This document shows, one piece after another, positions 1-6,626 of a DNA stretch of 31,702 nt; the stretch's first letter is position 1; each line of letters starts with the position of its first letter. Both the position numbers and the translations under genes were made by a program. This DNA comes from Gammaproteobacteria bacterium (GTDB taxonomy: Bacteria; Pseudomonadota; Gammaproteobacteria; Pseudomonadales; Cellvibrionaceae). The DNA lies in contig JAGKWY010000091.1 in NCBI GenBank assembly GCA_021151625.1, forward strand, positions 1 to 31,702. Direction: 5' to 3'. The notes beneath the pieces were generated by a model, which had not been told where the DNA came from, did not search any database, and saw nothing but the letters and a program-made list of their open reading frames with translations.

Positions 1-65
1 TTAAACACGTGTTGTGATTACGCTTGTTTGCCGTTGCGCCATAAAGGCTGGTTTTATCGGAATCA

Positions 66-106
66 CTCCGCTTAAAAACTGAGCGGAGCCCCTGCATTAA
101 AGGGGC
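66..106. repeat. two adjacent intergenic hairpins
   Basis: CTCCGCT (66-72) pairs with AGCGGAG (82-88), and GCCCCT (88-93) pairs with AGGGGC (101-106). The second hairpin is GGGGC-rich like the palindromes near 3.8, 3.9 and 18.8 kb. No gene can be supported in positions 1-235: the minus-strand frame that ends at position 1 has only short stretches between stops. The hairpins may be repeat remnants or part of a transcription stop. Confidence 0.45.
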
Positions 107-150
107 GCCATGATACCCGTTTGGGCGGGGGTTGGGAACGTAAAAAACGT

Positions 151-197
151 AAAAACCGGCGTTTTTTTGAGCGATAAAAACCGGCTTTTTTAGCGAT
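151..197. repeat. tandem A5-CCGG-T terminator-like units
   Basis: Two nearly identical units lie in tandem: 151-175 and 176-197, each of the form AAAAACCGGC, then a T run, then (GA)GCGAT. Each is close to self-complementary, with an A run and a T run flanking CCGG. They lie just past the 3' end of the minus-strand gene that ends at 236, so a duplicated bidirectional terminator is the likeliest role. The stems are short, so efficiency is uncertain. Confidence 0.4.
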
Positions 198-235
198 TTC
201 GGGTTGCAAAAAACTGTGATTTGGGGCAGTGACTA

Positions 236-1189
236 TTACTGTTCGGTGAGGGGGTCGTAAAGATAGGTTTCGTAATCACGCGACAGGTGTTTAATCAGTG
301 GATTTTCCATTTTTACCAGATTGCGTTTTTGCAGTTGGGCATCCGCAAGCCCCTGGTGATGGCGCTTATGCCAGAGTTTGTGAAAGGAGCCATCTTTGTA
401 GGCCAGTTCCAGTCCGCGTTTAATGCGCGCAAGTACAGATTGATTGTCTTTGTGAGTAAAAAAGAATTTGGGCAGCGGGTAATAGAGTGCCATTTGGCTA
501 TCACTTTCCAGCCCCAGGCTACTTTCGTGTTGATGCTCATAGAGGTATTCCGAAGGGCCGCGACAGAAAAAATCGACCCGACCAGCTTTGGTCATGCGAA
601 ATAAATTGACCACGCTATTGGCTTCAATCACTTGCAAGTGGTTGTGGCGCAAGATCTTGGTATCTGCCCAGCCTATTCCTGTACCAAAGGTGTACTGTTT
701 AAGTTGCTCGGTGCGTGTGATGTTGCTGACTTTGGGTTTTAGTTCATCGCGCATAAAACAAATGCGAAAACTGAGTGCACCGCGGTCGAGTGGGAAGGGG
801 ATATAGGCGAGCTTTTCCTGATCGGCCAGGTCGTCCTCATAGCTCATCTGTAATATCAGGTTGGGGTAGATGTTGTTGTGCATCGCGGCAATGGTGCGGG
901 CGCGGTTCATCGGCGGTATGCCGCGCAACTCATAGGGGCCGTATTCAGCCAGGGTTTTGTCCAATGCCAGTTGCAATGCTTCCACTTCGTAGAGTACTCG
1001 CTCGTCGCTGGTGATTTCGGGAAGCTTATGGGTGATGATCAACGGCGAAGCGGGTGATGTAACTGGTGTGTCTTCAGCGAAAGCAAGGATGGAAAGTACA
1101 AGGCATGCCAAGCCCATAGGGTAGCTAACCCACACTGGGGAGGTGCTCCTTGTTACGGTAATTGGATCGCCGGTAATGCCCTTGTCCAT
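236..1189 (-). CDS. periplasmic solute-binding-like protein (orphan)
   Basis: A 317-residue protein with a hydrophobic N-terminus ending near AFA|ED (about residue 38), read as a signal peptide. The rest looks like a type-2 periplasmic binding protein fold (SBP_bac_3 style): an N-terminal part with aligned hydrophobic strands, then a C-terminal part with phrases such as GTGIGWADTKIL and VDFFCRGPSEY, and the late LARIKRGLELAYKDGSFHKL stretch that resembles the closing helix of amino-acid binding proteins. No ABC permease or ATPase gene is adjacent, so it could be a stand-alone sensor or binding protein; the ligand is unknown. The ATG at 1189 has AGG a few bases upstream. An internal ATG at 1117 would also leave a usable signal peptide but has no clear ribosome binding site. 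It follows the DUF3426 gene on the same strand after a 70-base gap and may be co-transcribed with it. Confidence 0.7.
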   Translation of the reverse strand: MDKGITGDPITVTRSTSPVWVSYPMGLACLVLSILAFAEDTPVTSPASPLIITHKLPEITSDERVLYEVEALQLALDKTLAEYGPYELRGIPPMNRARTIAAMHNNIYPNLILQMSYEDDLADQEKLAYIPFPLDRGALSFRICFMRDELKPKVSNITRTEQLKQYTFGTGIGWADTKILRHNHLQVIEANSVVNLFRMTKAGRVDFFCRGPSEYLYEHQHESSLGLESDSQMALYYPLPKFFFTHKDNQSVLARIKRGLELAYKDGSFHKLWHKRHHQGLADAQLQKRNLVKMENPLIKHLSRDYETYLYDPLTEQ

Positions 1190-1259
1190 GACCTGATGCT
1201 CTTCTACTCATCGCCATTTGGCGCGCCAGTCTTCTTGTTTTGAGTATGGCTGACTTTGC

Positions 1260-2948
1260 CTAGTGGCGCGGAATATATATGTGGTAATTCACTGCGGTTT
1301 CGCCCGGGTCAACCAGATCCAGAGTCAAGTGTACTGGTTGCTTTTGTGGCATATGGCTGCTGCCAGCGGCTTCTCCGCCCAGGTATTCCCTGGGTGGGAA
1401 GCGGCGCGAAGCTACTTCATTTTCATCGATATCGGTAAATACCAGTACCAGGTCAGGGTAGGGTTGGTCAAAAGGGGCGTTGTTCATAATCATGACGTCA
1501 ACGGCCAGGGCCCCCTGGGTTTCCGGGTGCTCCCGCACTACCAGATTAAAAGCGCTTATTTGGCTGGTATCTACCAGGGCGGGAACCTGGCAATTGAGGT
1601 ATGGACACAGGAATAAATAGGCCGTGCGATAGGGTTCAACACGGCTGAAGTAGTCAAACTTGAACCAGCCCAGTTGTGCGATCAGGCCAATCAGTGCCAG
1701 CAGGCTCAAGGTGGGCCAGAGTTTACGCTGGTACCAGCGGCGCATGCGTTTGGCAGTAAATTCTATCGGTGCGGGAATGATATTCATCAACAAGGCGGTG
1801 CGAGAACCGTCATAAGCGCGAATTTTCGGCTGGGTTTTAACCTGGCGTTTGCCGGATTCGTCACTGGGAGTATTTTCAGGTGTTTCAAAGATGCTGGGAT
1901 CAAGTGGGCTTTCGGCGGGGGTCGCCAAAGGTTGTTTAAAGCCGGAGTGATCCGGGATGTTGGCCAGTTCATCGCTCAGAATAAAGTCATCTTCATCCCG
2001 AGCGTTGCCTGCATAGATCGCGCTTTCTGACTCTTTTGTTTGGGGGGCATCTTCCTGGTCGGCAATCAAACTAAATACCAGTCCAGGACGGCTAGTTGCA
2101 GTTGGTGCTTGCCCCGTGGCAACTGGCGGCGCTTCAGGTGTGCGCTCGGTTGCATACAGGTCTTCCGGATCATGCTCTTCCATGTTTTTCGGAGAGACTG
2201 GATTGCGTTGCGCTACGAATTTAGGTGTATCGTCATCTTCGTCTTCAATCAACATTTCCGCCCAGGATTCGTCGGCACCATGCAGGTCGTCCTTGTCATT
2301 ATGTGAATTGCGAATCTTGCGCTCGAACAGGGAAACCTCGGCCTTGGGTGTGGCATCTATCTCCATAAAACCATCAAACTCATAGCTCCTGGTTTCCGAT
2401 TTTGTCTCTTCCATGTCATCGCTGATGAGAATGTCATCCCCTTGAGTCAGGGAGGATTTATCCAGTACGCGCACCACTGGTTTTTGCGGTTCAGGTTTTG
2501 CACTGGGTTTGGCTGGTGCAATGTTGGGTGCTGGAGGTGTGATTGGCAGGGGCTTAATACTGCTCAATATGGCTAGCTGCTCAGGTCTGTTTGTAGGCGC
2601 TGCTGCAGGTGCGGACTTGGTTGATGGTGATGTGGCGGGTTTGGGGTCGGTCGCCTGTATTTTGGGGGTGCTGCCAGTAATATCGCTTTTGACTTTGGTT
2701 GCCTGGTGTTCTGCTGCCGGGCCTTTTGCTGATTGCACCGGTTGTGGTGCTGGTTGATGAGCATCTTGCGGAGTAGGGGGTGTTGGCGTGGCAGCTGGAG
2801 CAACCAGGTAATCCACAGCTTTAAATACATTCAGGCAGGAACCGCAACGCACCGCGCCCTTGGCAGATTGCAATTGCGTCTGCGTAATGCGAAAAGCCGT
2901 TCCGCACTTGGGGCAGCGGGTAATCTGTTGGTTGCTGGCAGAAGTCAT
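1260..2948 (-). CDS. zinc-ribbon and DUF3426 membrane protein
   Basis: A 562-residue protein in three parts. Residues 12-38 form an MJ0042-type zinc ribbon, with CPKC at 12-15 and CGSC at 35-38. A long low-complexity region, rich in Pro/Ala and then acidic, fills residues 50-400. One membrane span lies near 410-430 and is followed by a 128-residue DUF3426 domain that should face the periplasm. This gene class sits next to prmA in many gammaproteobacteria, and the order here agrees. Its function is not established; the zinc ribbon would be cytoplasmic and might sense redox state or metal. The start codon overlaps the stop of a 49-codon ORF (ATGA), which suggests translational coupling with the prmA transcript. 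An AAGGG lies about 10 bases upstream of the ATG. Confidence 0.85.
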   Translation of the reverse strand: MTSASNQQITRCPKCGTAFRITQTQLQSAKGAVRCGSCLNVFKAVDYLVAPAATPTPPTPQDAHQPAPQPVQSAKGPAAEHQATKVKSDITGSTPKIQATDPKPATSPSTKSAPAAAPTNRPEQLAILSSIKPLPITPPAPNIAPAKPSAKPEPQKPVVRVLDKSSLTQGDDILISDDMEETKSETRSYEFDGFMEIDATPKAEVSLFERKIRNSHNDKDDLHGADESWAEMLIEDEDDDTPKFVAQRNPVSPKNMEEHDPEDLYATERTPEAPPVATGQAPTATSRPGLVFSLIADQEDAPQTKESESAIYAGNARDEDDFILSDELANIPDHSGFKQPLATPAESPLDPSIFETPENTPSDESGKRQVKTQPKIRAYDGSRTALLMNIIPAPIEFTAKRMRRWYQRKLWPTLSLLALIGLIAQLGWFKFDYFSRVEPYRTAYLFLCPYLNCQVPALVDTSQISAFNLVVREHPETQGALAVDVMIMNNAPFDQPYPDLVLVFTDIDENEVASRRFPPREYLGGEAAGSSHMPQKQPVHLTLDLVDPGETAVNYHIYIPRH

Positions 2949-3094
2949 ACATCAAGGCCCTTAAAAAACTGCTTCAACTTATTATTGAGACCTGCCAGTG
3001 TAACCAGCGTGAGACGCGCGGTAAATTCCGGCGACAGCCGGTCAGGCTTGTCTCCGTCAGCAATGCCAACTGTCTCACTGTTATCTGGCTTCAT
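2945..3094 (-). CDS. small ORF (49 aa) between prmA and DUF3426
   Basis: This frame begins MKPDNSETVGIADGDKPD and ends LKQFFKGLDV. An AGGGAG ribosome binding site stands about 7 bases before its ATG. The start overlaps the end of prmA by 14 bases and the stop overlaps the next start as ATGA, so the spacing looks like that of a coupled operon gene. I do not recognise the product; it is hydrophilic at the front with a short amphipathic tail. It could be a true small protein, or the remains of sequence beside a deletion in prmA: moving one base from the prmA frame joins it directly to this frame, but the result does not resemble the known PrmA C-terminus. Confidence 0.4.
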   Translation of the reverse strand: MKPDNSETVGIADGDKPDRLSPEFTARLTLVTLAGLNNKLKQFFKGLDV

Positions 3095-3764
3095 CAACCG
3101 GCTCCCTGGGGCAATCCGGCGGCAAATAAACCGGCATTACATCAGCGGGCAAATTGTTGCGCTTGGCGTTTTCAGTGGTGGCAAGCAGAGCCTGGGGATC
3201 TATATCTACGCCGATAACTTTTTGGGCTCCGAGCAACAGGGTAGCTATGCCGAGAATGCCTGAGCCGCAGCCATAATCGACCACTTCCAGTCCGGTGAAG
3301 TCTTGCTGGTCAATCCATTGCATACACAGGAACGTGGTGGGGTGAGTGCCGGTGCCAAATGCCAGGCCCGGGTCGAGCATCAGGTTCACCTTGTCCGGCT
3401 CTGGTGGCTGTTGCCAACTGGGGCAAATCCACAGGCGCTCACCGCAGCGAATCGCATGGTAATTGGCCATCCACTCGCGCTCCCAATCCTTATCTTCCAG
3501 CTGCTCCCAATAGTGCTCTGGCAGTGGATTGCCGAAACGGCGCTCTGCCAGGCTAATGGTTTTGGCGGTGTCGATTTCCGCATCAAACAGGCCGGTCATT
3601 TTCACGCTGTCCCACAATGGGGTTTCGCCCAGCCCGGGTTCGAGAATGGGTTGGTCAGCGTTATCCTGCAGGGTCACAGAGGCAGCACCGCAGGCGAGCA
3701 GTGAGTCTTCAAGTGAGCTGACATAGCGGCGAGAGGTGATAATTTTCAGTTGCAGCCAAGGCAT
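3081..3764 (-). CDS. prmA: ribosomal protein L11 methyltransferase, C-terminus missing
   Basis: PrmA trimethylates ribosomal protein L11 using S-adenosylmethionine. The N-terminal L11-recognition domain (MPWLQLKI...) and the front of the methyltransferase domain are clear: EQLEDKDWEREWM near 87-99, DPGLAFGTGTHPTT at 131-144, the SAM-binding DYGCGSGIL at 163-171 and GVDIDPQA at 185-192. The frame then stops after YLPPDCPREPVDEAR at 227 residues, whereas E. coli PrmA has about 293. The missing part in the family holds the ANILAGPL motif that completes the active site and the LSGIL strand. Only about 130 bases separate this stop from the next gene, too few for the roughly 65 missing residues, so one frameshift cannot explain the loss; a deletion must be involved, in the cell or in the assembly. 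The gene is probably inactive as shown. It is separated from accC by a terminator. Confidence 0.88.
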   Translation of the reverse strand: MPWLQLKIITSRRYVSSLEDSLLACGAASVTLQDNADQPILEPGLGETPLWDSVKMTGLFDAEIDTAKTISLAERRFGNPLPEHYWEQLEDKDWEREWMANYHAIRCGERLWICPSWQQPPEPDKVNLMLDPGLAFGTGTHPTTFLCMQWIDQQDFTGLEVVDYGCGSGILGIATLLLGAQKVIGVDIDPQALLATTENAKRNNLPADVMPVYLPPDCPREPVDEAR

Positions 3765-3788
3765 AAAATATATTCTTGATATTGATGT

Positions 3789-3827
3789 GTAGGGGCGCCA
3801 ATTCTCACGTGGGATGGTATTGCGCCC
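3789..3827. repeat. GTAGGGGCGC palindromic repeat, diverged copy
   Basis: GTAGGGGCGCCAAT at the left pairs with ATTGCGCCC at the right across a loop of about 20 bases, with a one-base bulge. It shares sequence with the palindromes at 3905-3928 and 18802-18826, which marks it as a member of a dispersed intergenic repeat family. It lies just upstream of prmA, within its probable promoter region. Confidence 0.5.
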
Positions 3828-3900
3828 AAAAAAATCTTGCGCCCATCATAAAGATTCTGCGCAAATTTGTATTTCATAATTTATTTGTATTCTGAAATGT

Positions 3901-3928
3901 AAAAGGGCGCGATAAATCGCGCCCCTAC
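3901..3928 (-). terminator. rho-independent terminator of accBC
   Basis: On the minus strand GGGCGCGA and TCGCGCCC form an 8-bp GC-rich stem with a TTTA loop, followed by TTTT. It lies about 20 bases past the accC stop. The same sequence, extended to CCCCTAC, is a copy of the GTAGGGGCGC palindrome family, so a dispersed repeat appears to serve as the terminator. It should separate accBC from prmA transcription. Confidence 0.75.
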
Positions 3929-3947
3929 AGATCGGAAACTCTCAGTT

Positions 3948-5288
3948 TTATTCGGCGAGTTTCTTTTCCAAATAATGGATGTTCACACCACCTTTGCGGA
4001 AAGCTTCATCGCGCACCAGCATTTGCTGCAGCGGAATATTGGTGCGAATGCCGTCCACAATGGTTTCATCCAGCGCGTTGCGCATACGATTCAAAGCGAT
4101 TTCGCGGGTATCACCGTAGGTGATAATTTTAGCGATCATTGAATCGTAATTCGGCGGCACTGTGTAGCCATTGTAGAGGTGTGAATCAACACGCACACCC
4201 AAACCGCCGGGGGCGTGGAAACCTTTTACCAGGCCGGGGCAGGGCATAAAGGTTTTTGGATCTTCCGCATTGATGCGGCACTCAAAAGAGTGGCCTTTAA
4301 TCACAATGTCAGATTGCTTGATGGACAGCGGCAAACCGGAACAAACGCGAATTTGCTCTTTGATCAAATCGATGCCGGTTACCATTTCCGATACCGGATG
4401 CTCCACCTGAATACGGGTGTTCATCTCGATAAAGTAAAAGCGGCCATCTTCGTACAAAAACTCAAAAGTACCCGCGCCTCTGTACTTGATATCGATACAG
4501 GCTTTTACGCAAGCGGCGTAAGTTGCTTCGCGCACTTCTTGTGGAATGCCGGGAGCCGGAGCTTCTTCCAGTACTTTTTGGTGGCGGCGTTGCAGGGAGC
4601 AATCGCGATCACCTAAATGGATTGCGCTGCCTTGGCCGTCAGACAGAATTTGCACTTCCACGTGACGCGGGTTCTGCAGGAATTTTTCCATGTACACAGT
4701 GCCATCACCAAATGCTGCTTTGGCTTCGCCCTGAGTCACGCGGATTGAGCTGATAAGTGCTGCTTCGGTGTGCACTACACGCATACCGCGACCACCACCA
4801 CCAGCGGCGGCTTTGATAATGATTGGGTAGCCGATCCGCTTGGCGATTTTATGGCACTCTTCTTCATCATCAGGCAGGGGGCCATCGGAGCCGGGAACAG
4901 TGGGAACGCCCGCTTTTTTCATGGCTTTAATGGCTTCCACCTTGTCGCCCATCATACGGATTACATCCGGATCCGGGCCGATAAAGGTAAAGCCACTTTT
5001 TTGCACACGCTCGGCAAAATCAGCATTTTCCGCAAGGAAGCCGTAGCCTGGGTGAACCGCCTGAGCATCAGTAATTTCCATGGCCGCAATAATTGCTGGC
5101 ACATTCAAATAACTTTTGGGTGACGGGTTAGGCCCGATACATACCGACTCGTCGGCCAGACGCACGTGTTTTAAATCGCGGTCGATTTGCGAGTGGACGG
5201 CAACAGTTTTGATGCCCATCTCCTTGCAGGCGCGCAATACTCGCAACGCAATTTCGCCACGGTTGGCGATCAGAATTTTATCAAACAT
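3948..5288 (-). CDS. accC: biotin carboxylase subunit of acetyl-CoA carboxylase
   Basis: This is the ATP-dependent carboxylase that loads CO2 onto the biotin of AccB, the first half of malonyl-CoA synthesis in the cytoplasm. The 446 residues match the usual length of about 449. All parts are present: the N-terminal MFDKILIANRGEIALRVLRA, the HPGYGFLAENADFA loop, the ATP-grasp glycine loop AAAGGGGRGMRVV, the ERHVEVQ-like NPRHVEVQIL, RRHQKVLEEAPAP, the metal and catalytic block FIEMNTRIQVEHPV, and the C-terminal HYLEKKLAE. The gene starts 26 bases after accB and is surely co-transcribed with it. Nothing is missing when compared with the E. coli protein. Confidence 0.98.
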   Translation of the reverse strand: MFDKILIANRGEIALRVLRACKEMGIKTVAVHSQIDRDLKHVRLADESVCIGPNPSPKSYLNVPAIIAAMEITDAQAVHPGYGFLAENADFAERVQKSGFTFIGPDPDVIRMMGDKVEAIKAMKKAGVPTVPGSDGPLPDDEEECHKIAKRIGYPIIIKAAAGGGGRGMRVVHTEAALISSIRVTQGEAKAAFGDGTVYMEKFLQNPRHVEVQILSDGQGSAIHLGDRDCSLQRRHQKVLEEAPAPGIPQEVREATYAACVKACIDIKYRGAGTFEFLYEDGRFYFIEMNTRIQVEHPVSEMVTGIDLIKEQIRVCSGLPLSIKQSDIVIKGHSFECRINAEDPKTFMPCPGLVKGFHAPGGLGVRVDSHLYNGYTVPPNYDSMIAKIITYGDTREIALNRMRNALDETIVDGIRTNIPLQQMLVRDEAFRKGGVNIHYLEKKLAE

Positions 5289-5314
5289 GGACCGAATCCT
5301 CTGTTGGGTAGCGG

Positions 5315-5782
5315 TTAAACGATCGTTACCAGAGGTTGGTCGAATTCAACGGGATTGCCTTCTTCTACCAGGATGGCCTCAATCACGCCGGCTTTGTCGG
5401 CTTCGATTTGGTTCATCATCTTCATGGCTTCAATGATGCAGATGACATCGCCCACTTTTACTGATTTACCTACTTCGATGAATGCGGGTGAGCCTGGGCT
5501 TGGCGAACGGTAGAAGGTGCCTACCATTGGTGATTTCACTACGTGCCCGGAAGAGGTTGGTGCGGCAGCAGCAGGTGCGGCTGCTGGAGCTGCGGCAACG
5601 GGTGCAGCAGCAACAGGAGCGGCGGCTGGTGCTGCAAATGCTGGTGCCGGTGCGCTGAAGTATTGGGTGGTGCCGCTATTACGGGCGATACGTACAGATT
5701 CTTCGCCTTCTTTGATTTCCAGCTCACCGATGTTGGATTCCTCCAGCAGCTCGATCAGTTTTTTAATTTTGCGAATATCCAT
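5315..5782 (-). CDS. accB: biotin carboxyl carrier protein of acetyl-CoA carboxylase
   Basis: A 155-residue carrier that swings its biotin between AccC and the AccAD carboxyltransferase. The N-terminal helical segment (MDIRKIKKLIELLEESNIGE) is followed by a flexible Ala/Pro linker at about residues 44-76, then the biotinyl domain. Biotin is attached to the lysine of EAMKMMNQIEAD (Lys121), and the thumb region TFYRSPSPGSPAF typical of bacterial AccB is present. A good ribosome binding site (GAGAGGA) lies 5 bases before the ATG. It is the first gene of accBC, downstream of aroQ. A FadR-like palindrome lies in the 64-base gap to aroQ and may control it. Confidence 0.98.
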   Translation of the reverse strand: MDIRKIKKLIELLEESNIGELEIKEGEESVRIARNSGTTQYFSAPAPAFAAPAAAPVAAAPVAAAPAAAPAAAAPTSSGHVVKSPMVGTFYRSPSPGSPAFIEVGKSVKVGDVICIIEAMKMMNQIEADKAGVIEAILVEEGNPVEFDQPLVTIV

Positions 5783-5816
5783 GGTGTCCTCTCTGGCAAC
5801 AAGTTGTTGTAGTTGG

Positions 5817-5831
5817 TTTGGTCAGACCAAA
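5817..5831. promoter_or_regulatory. candidate FadR-type operator ahead of accB
   Basis: TTTGGTCAGACCAAA is a perfect 7-bp inverted repeat around a central A. Its core TGGTCAGACCA fits the E. coli FadR recognition core TGGTCNGACCA at every position. It lies 35-49 bases upstream of the accB start, in the aroQ-accB gap. FadR is known to activate fatty-acid synthesis genes, including acc genes, in enteric bacteria. Whether this organism has FadR cannot be seen in this window, so the call rests on sequence match and position. Confidence 0.5.
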
Positions 5832-5846
5832 AGGTTTAAGGGAAAG

Positions 5847-6284
5847 CTATTTCACAAGTTTTAGCGCGGCTTGCAGGGCCAGTTCATAGCTGGTGGCGCC
5901 AAAGCCGCAGATGACGCCCTGGGCGACATCGGAAAAATACGAATGATGGCGAAAGGCTTCGCGCTTGTGCACATTGGATAAGTGCACTTCGATAAACGGA
6001 ATATCAACACCCAGTAATGCATCGCGCAGGGCCACACTGGTGTGGGTAAAGGCGGCGGGATTGATAATGATGAAATCCACACCTTCTTTGCGCGCATCGT
6101 GGATGCGGTCAATCAACTCATATTCGGCATTGCTTTGCAGGGTTTGCAAATGGTGGCCGGCATTTTGGGCGATCTGGGTCAGGTTGCGGTTGATATCGTC
6201 AAGGGTGGTAGCACCATAGATTCCTGGTTCGCGCAGCCCTAACAGGTTCAGGTTGGGGCCGTGTAGTACCAAAATGGTTGCCAT
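5847..6284 (-). CDS. aroQ: type II 3-dehydroquinate dehydratase
   Basis: Removes water from 3-dehydroquinate to give 3-dehydroshikimate, the third step of the shikimate pathway. The 145-residue length is normal for the type II enzyme, which forms dodecamers. Visible motifs are HGPNLNLLG near the N-terminus, the catalytic tyrosine in GIYGATTLDD, the Asn/His substrate-binding block INPAAFTHTSVALRDAL, and EVHLSNVHKREAFRHHS. The frame can be read from a TTG at 6290, but the ATG at 6284 has AGGA 9 bases upstream and gives the usual MATILVLHGPN start. It precedes accB on the same strand, an arrangement common in gammaproteobacteria. Confidence 0.96.
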   Translation of the reverse strand: MATILVLHGPNLNLLGLREPGIYGATTLDDINRNLTQIAQNAGHHLQTLQSNAEYELIDRIHDARKEGVDFIIINPAAFTHTSVALRDALLGVDIPFIEVHLSNVHKREAFRHHSYFSDVAQGVICGFGATSYELALQAALKLVK

Positions 6285-6538
6285 TGACAATGTTCCTAGG
6301 GTGATTTTCTGCTTTATGCGGCGATTTTGGTCAATTGGCAGCGAATTGTTGCAATTTGATTAAACCGCCCATCCGGGAATTCAAAGTGAGGGGGAGTTTG
6401 CCGCAAAAAAATGGATCTGTCCACGATGACTGCGAAATTTTATTCAGATGGGCGAAAATCGCCGCAAGATTGCAGAAGTTAGTCTTGGAAGCAGTAATAA
6501 TTTGGCTTGAAATAGCTGTTTTAGCGGATTATCCCTGC

Positions 6539-6565
6539 ATCTTGTCGCCTTGTTAGCGACAAGAT
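6539..6565. repeat. 10-bp inverted repeat in dsbD-aroQ gap
   Basis: ATCTTGTCGC (6539-6548) and GCGACAAGAT (6556-6565) are perfect complements around a 7-base spacer. The gap 6285-6626 between aroQ and the end of dsbD holds no convincing gene. The hairpin lies about 60 bases past the dsbD stop without a T run on either side, so it may be a weak terminator, a stabilising 3' stem, or an operator for aroQ. Confidence 0.5.
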
Positions 6566-6626
6566 TAGGGAAGTTGCGATAAAAAGTCGCGATATGTGAG
6601 TATTTTCGCCAATCTTCGGTGAAATG

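Noticed and set aside
1..42. Short minus-strand frame MAQRQTSVITTRV ending at position 1
   Set aside because: Only 13 codons with no ribosome binding site; not supportable as a gene.
2945..3083. Single frameshift as the cause of the short PrmA
   Set aside because: The two other frames past the stop do not encode the ANILAGPL or LSGIL motifs, and the space is too short for the missing 65 residues.
5517..5864. Ala/Gly-rich frame opposite accB
   Set aside because: It is the shadow of the accB Ala/Pro linker, which gives long open frames on the other strand.
6335..6556. Plus-strand 73-codon frame in the dsbD-aroQ gap
   Set aside because: No ribosome binding site and no recognisable sequence pattern; part of it overlaps the inverted repeat at 6539.
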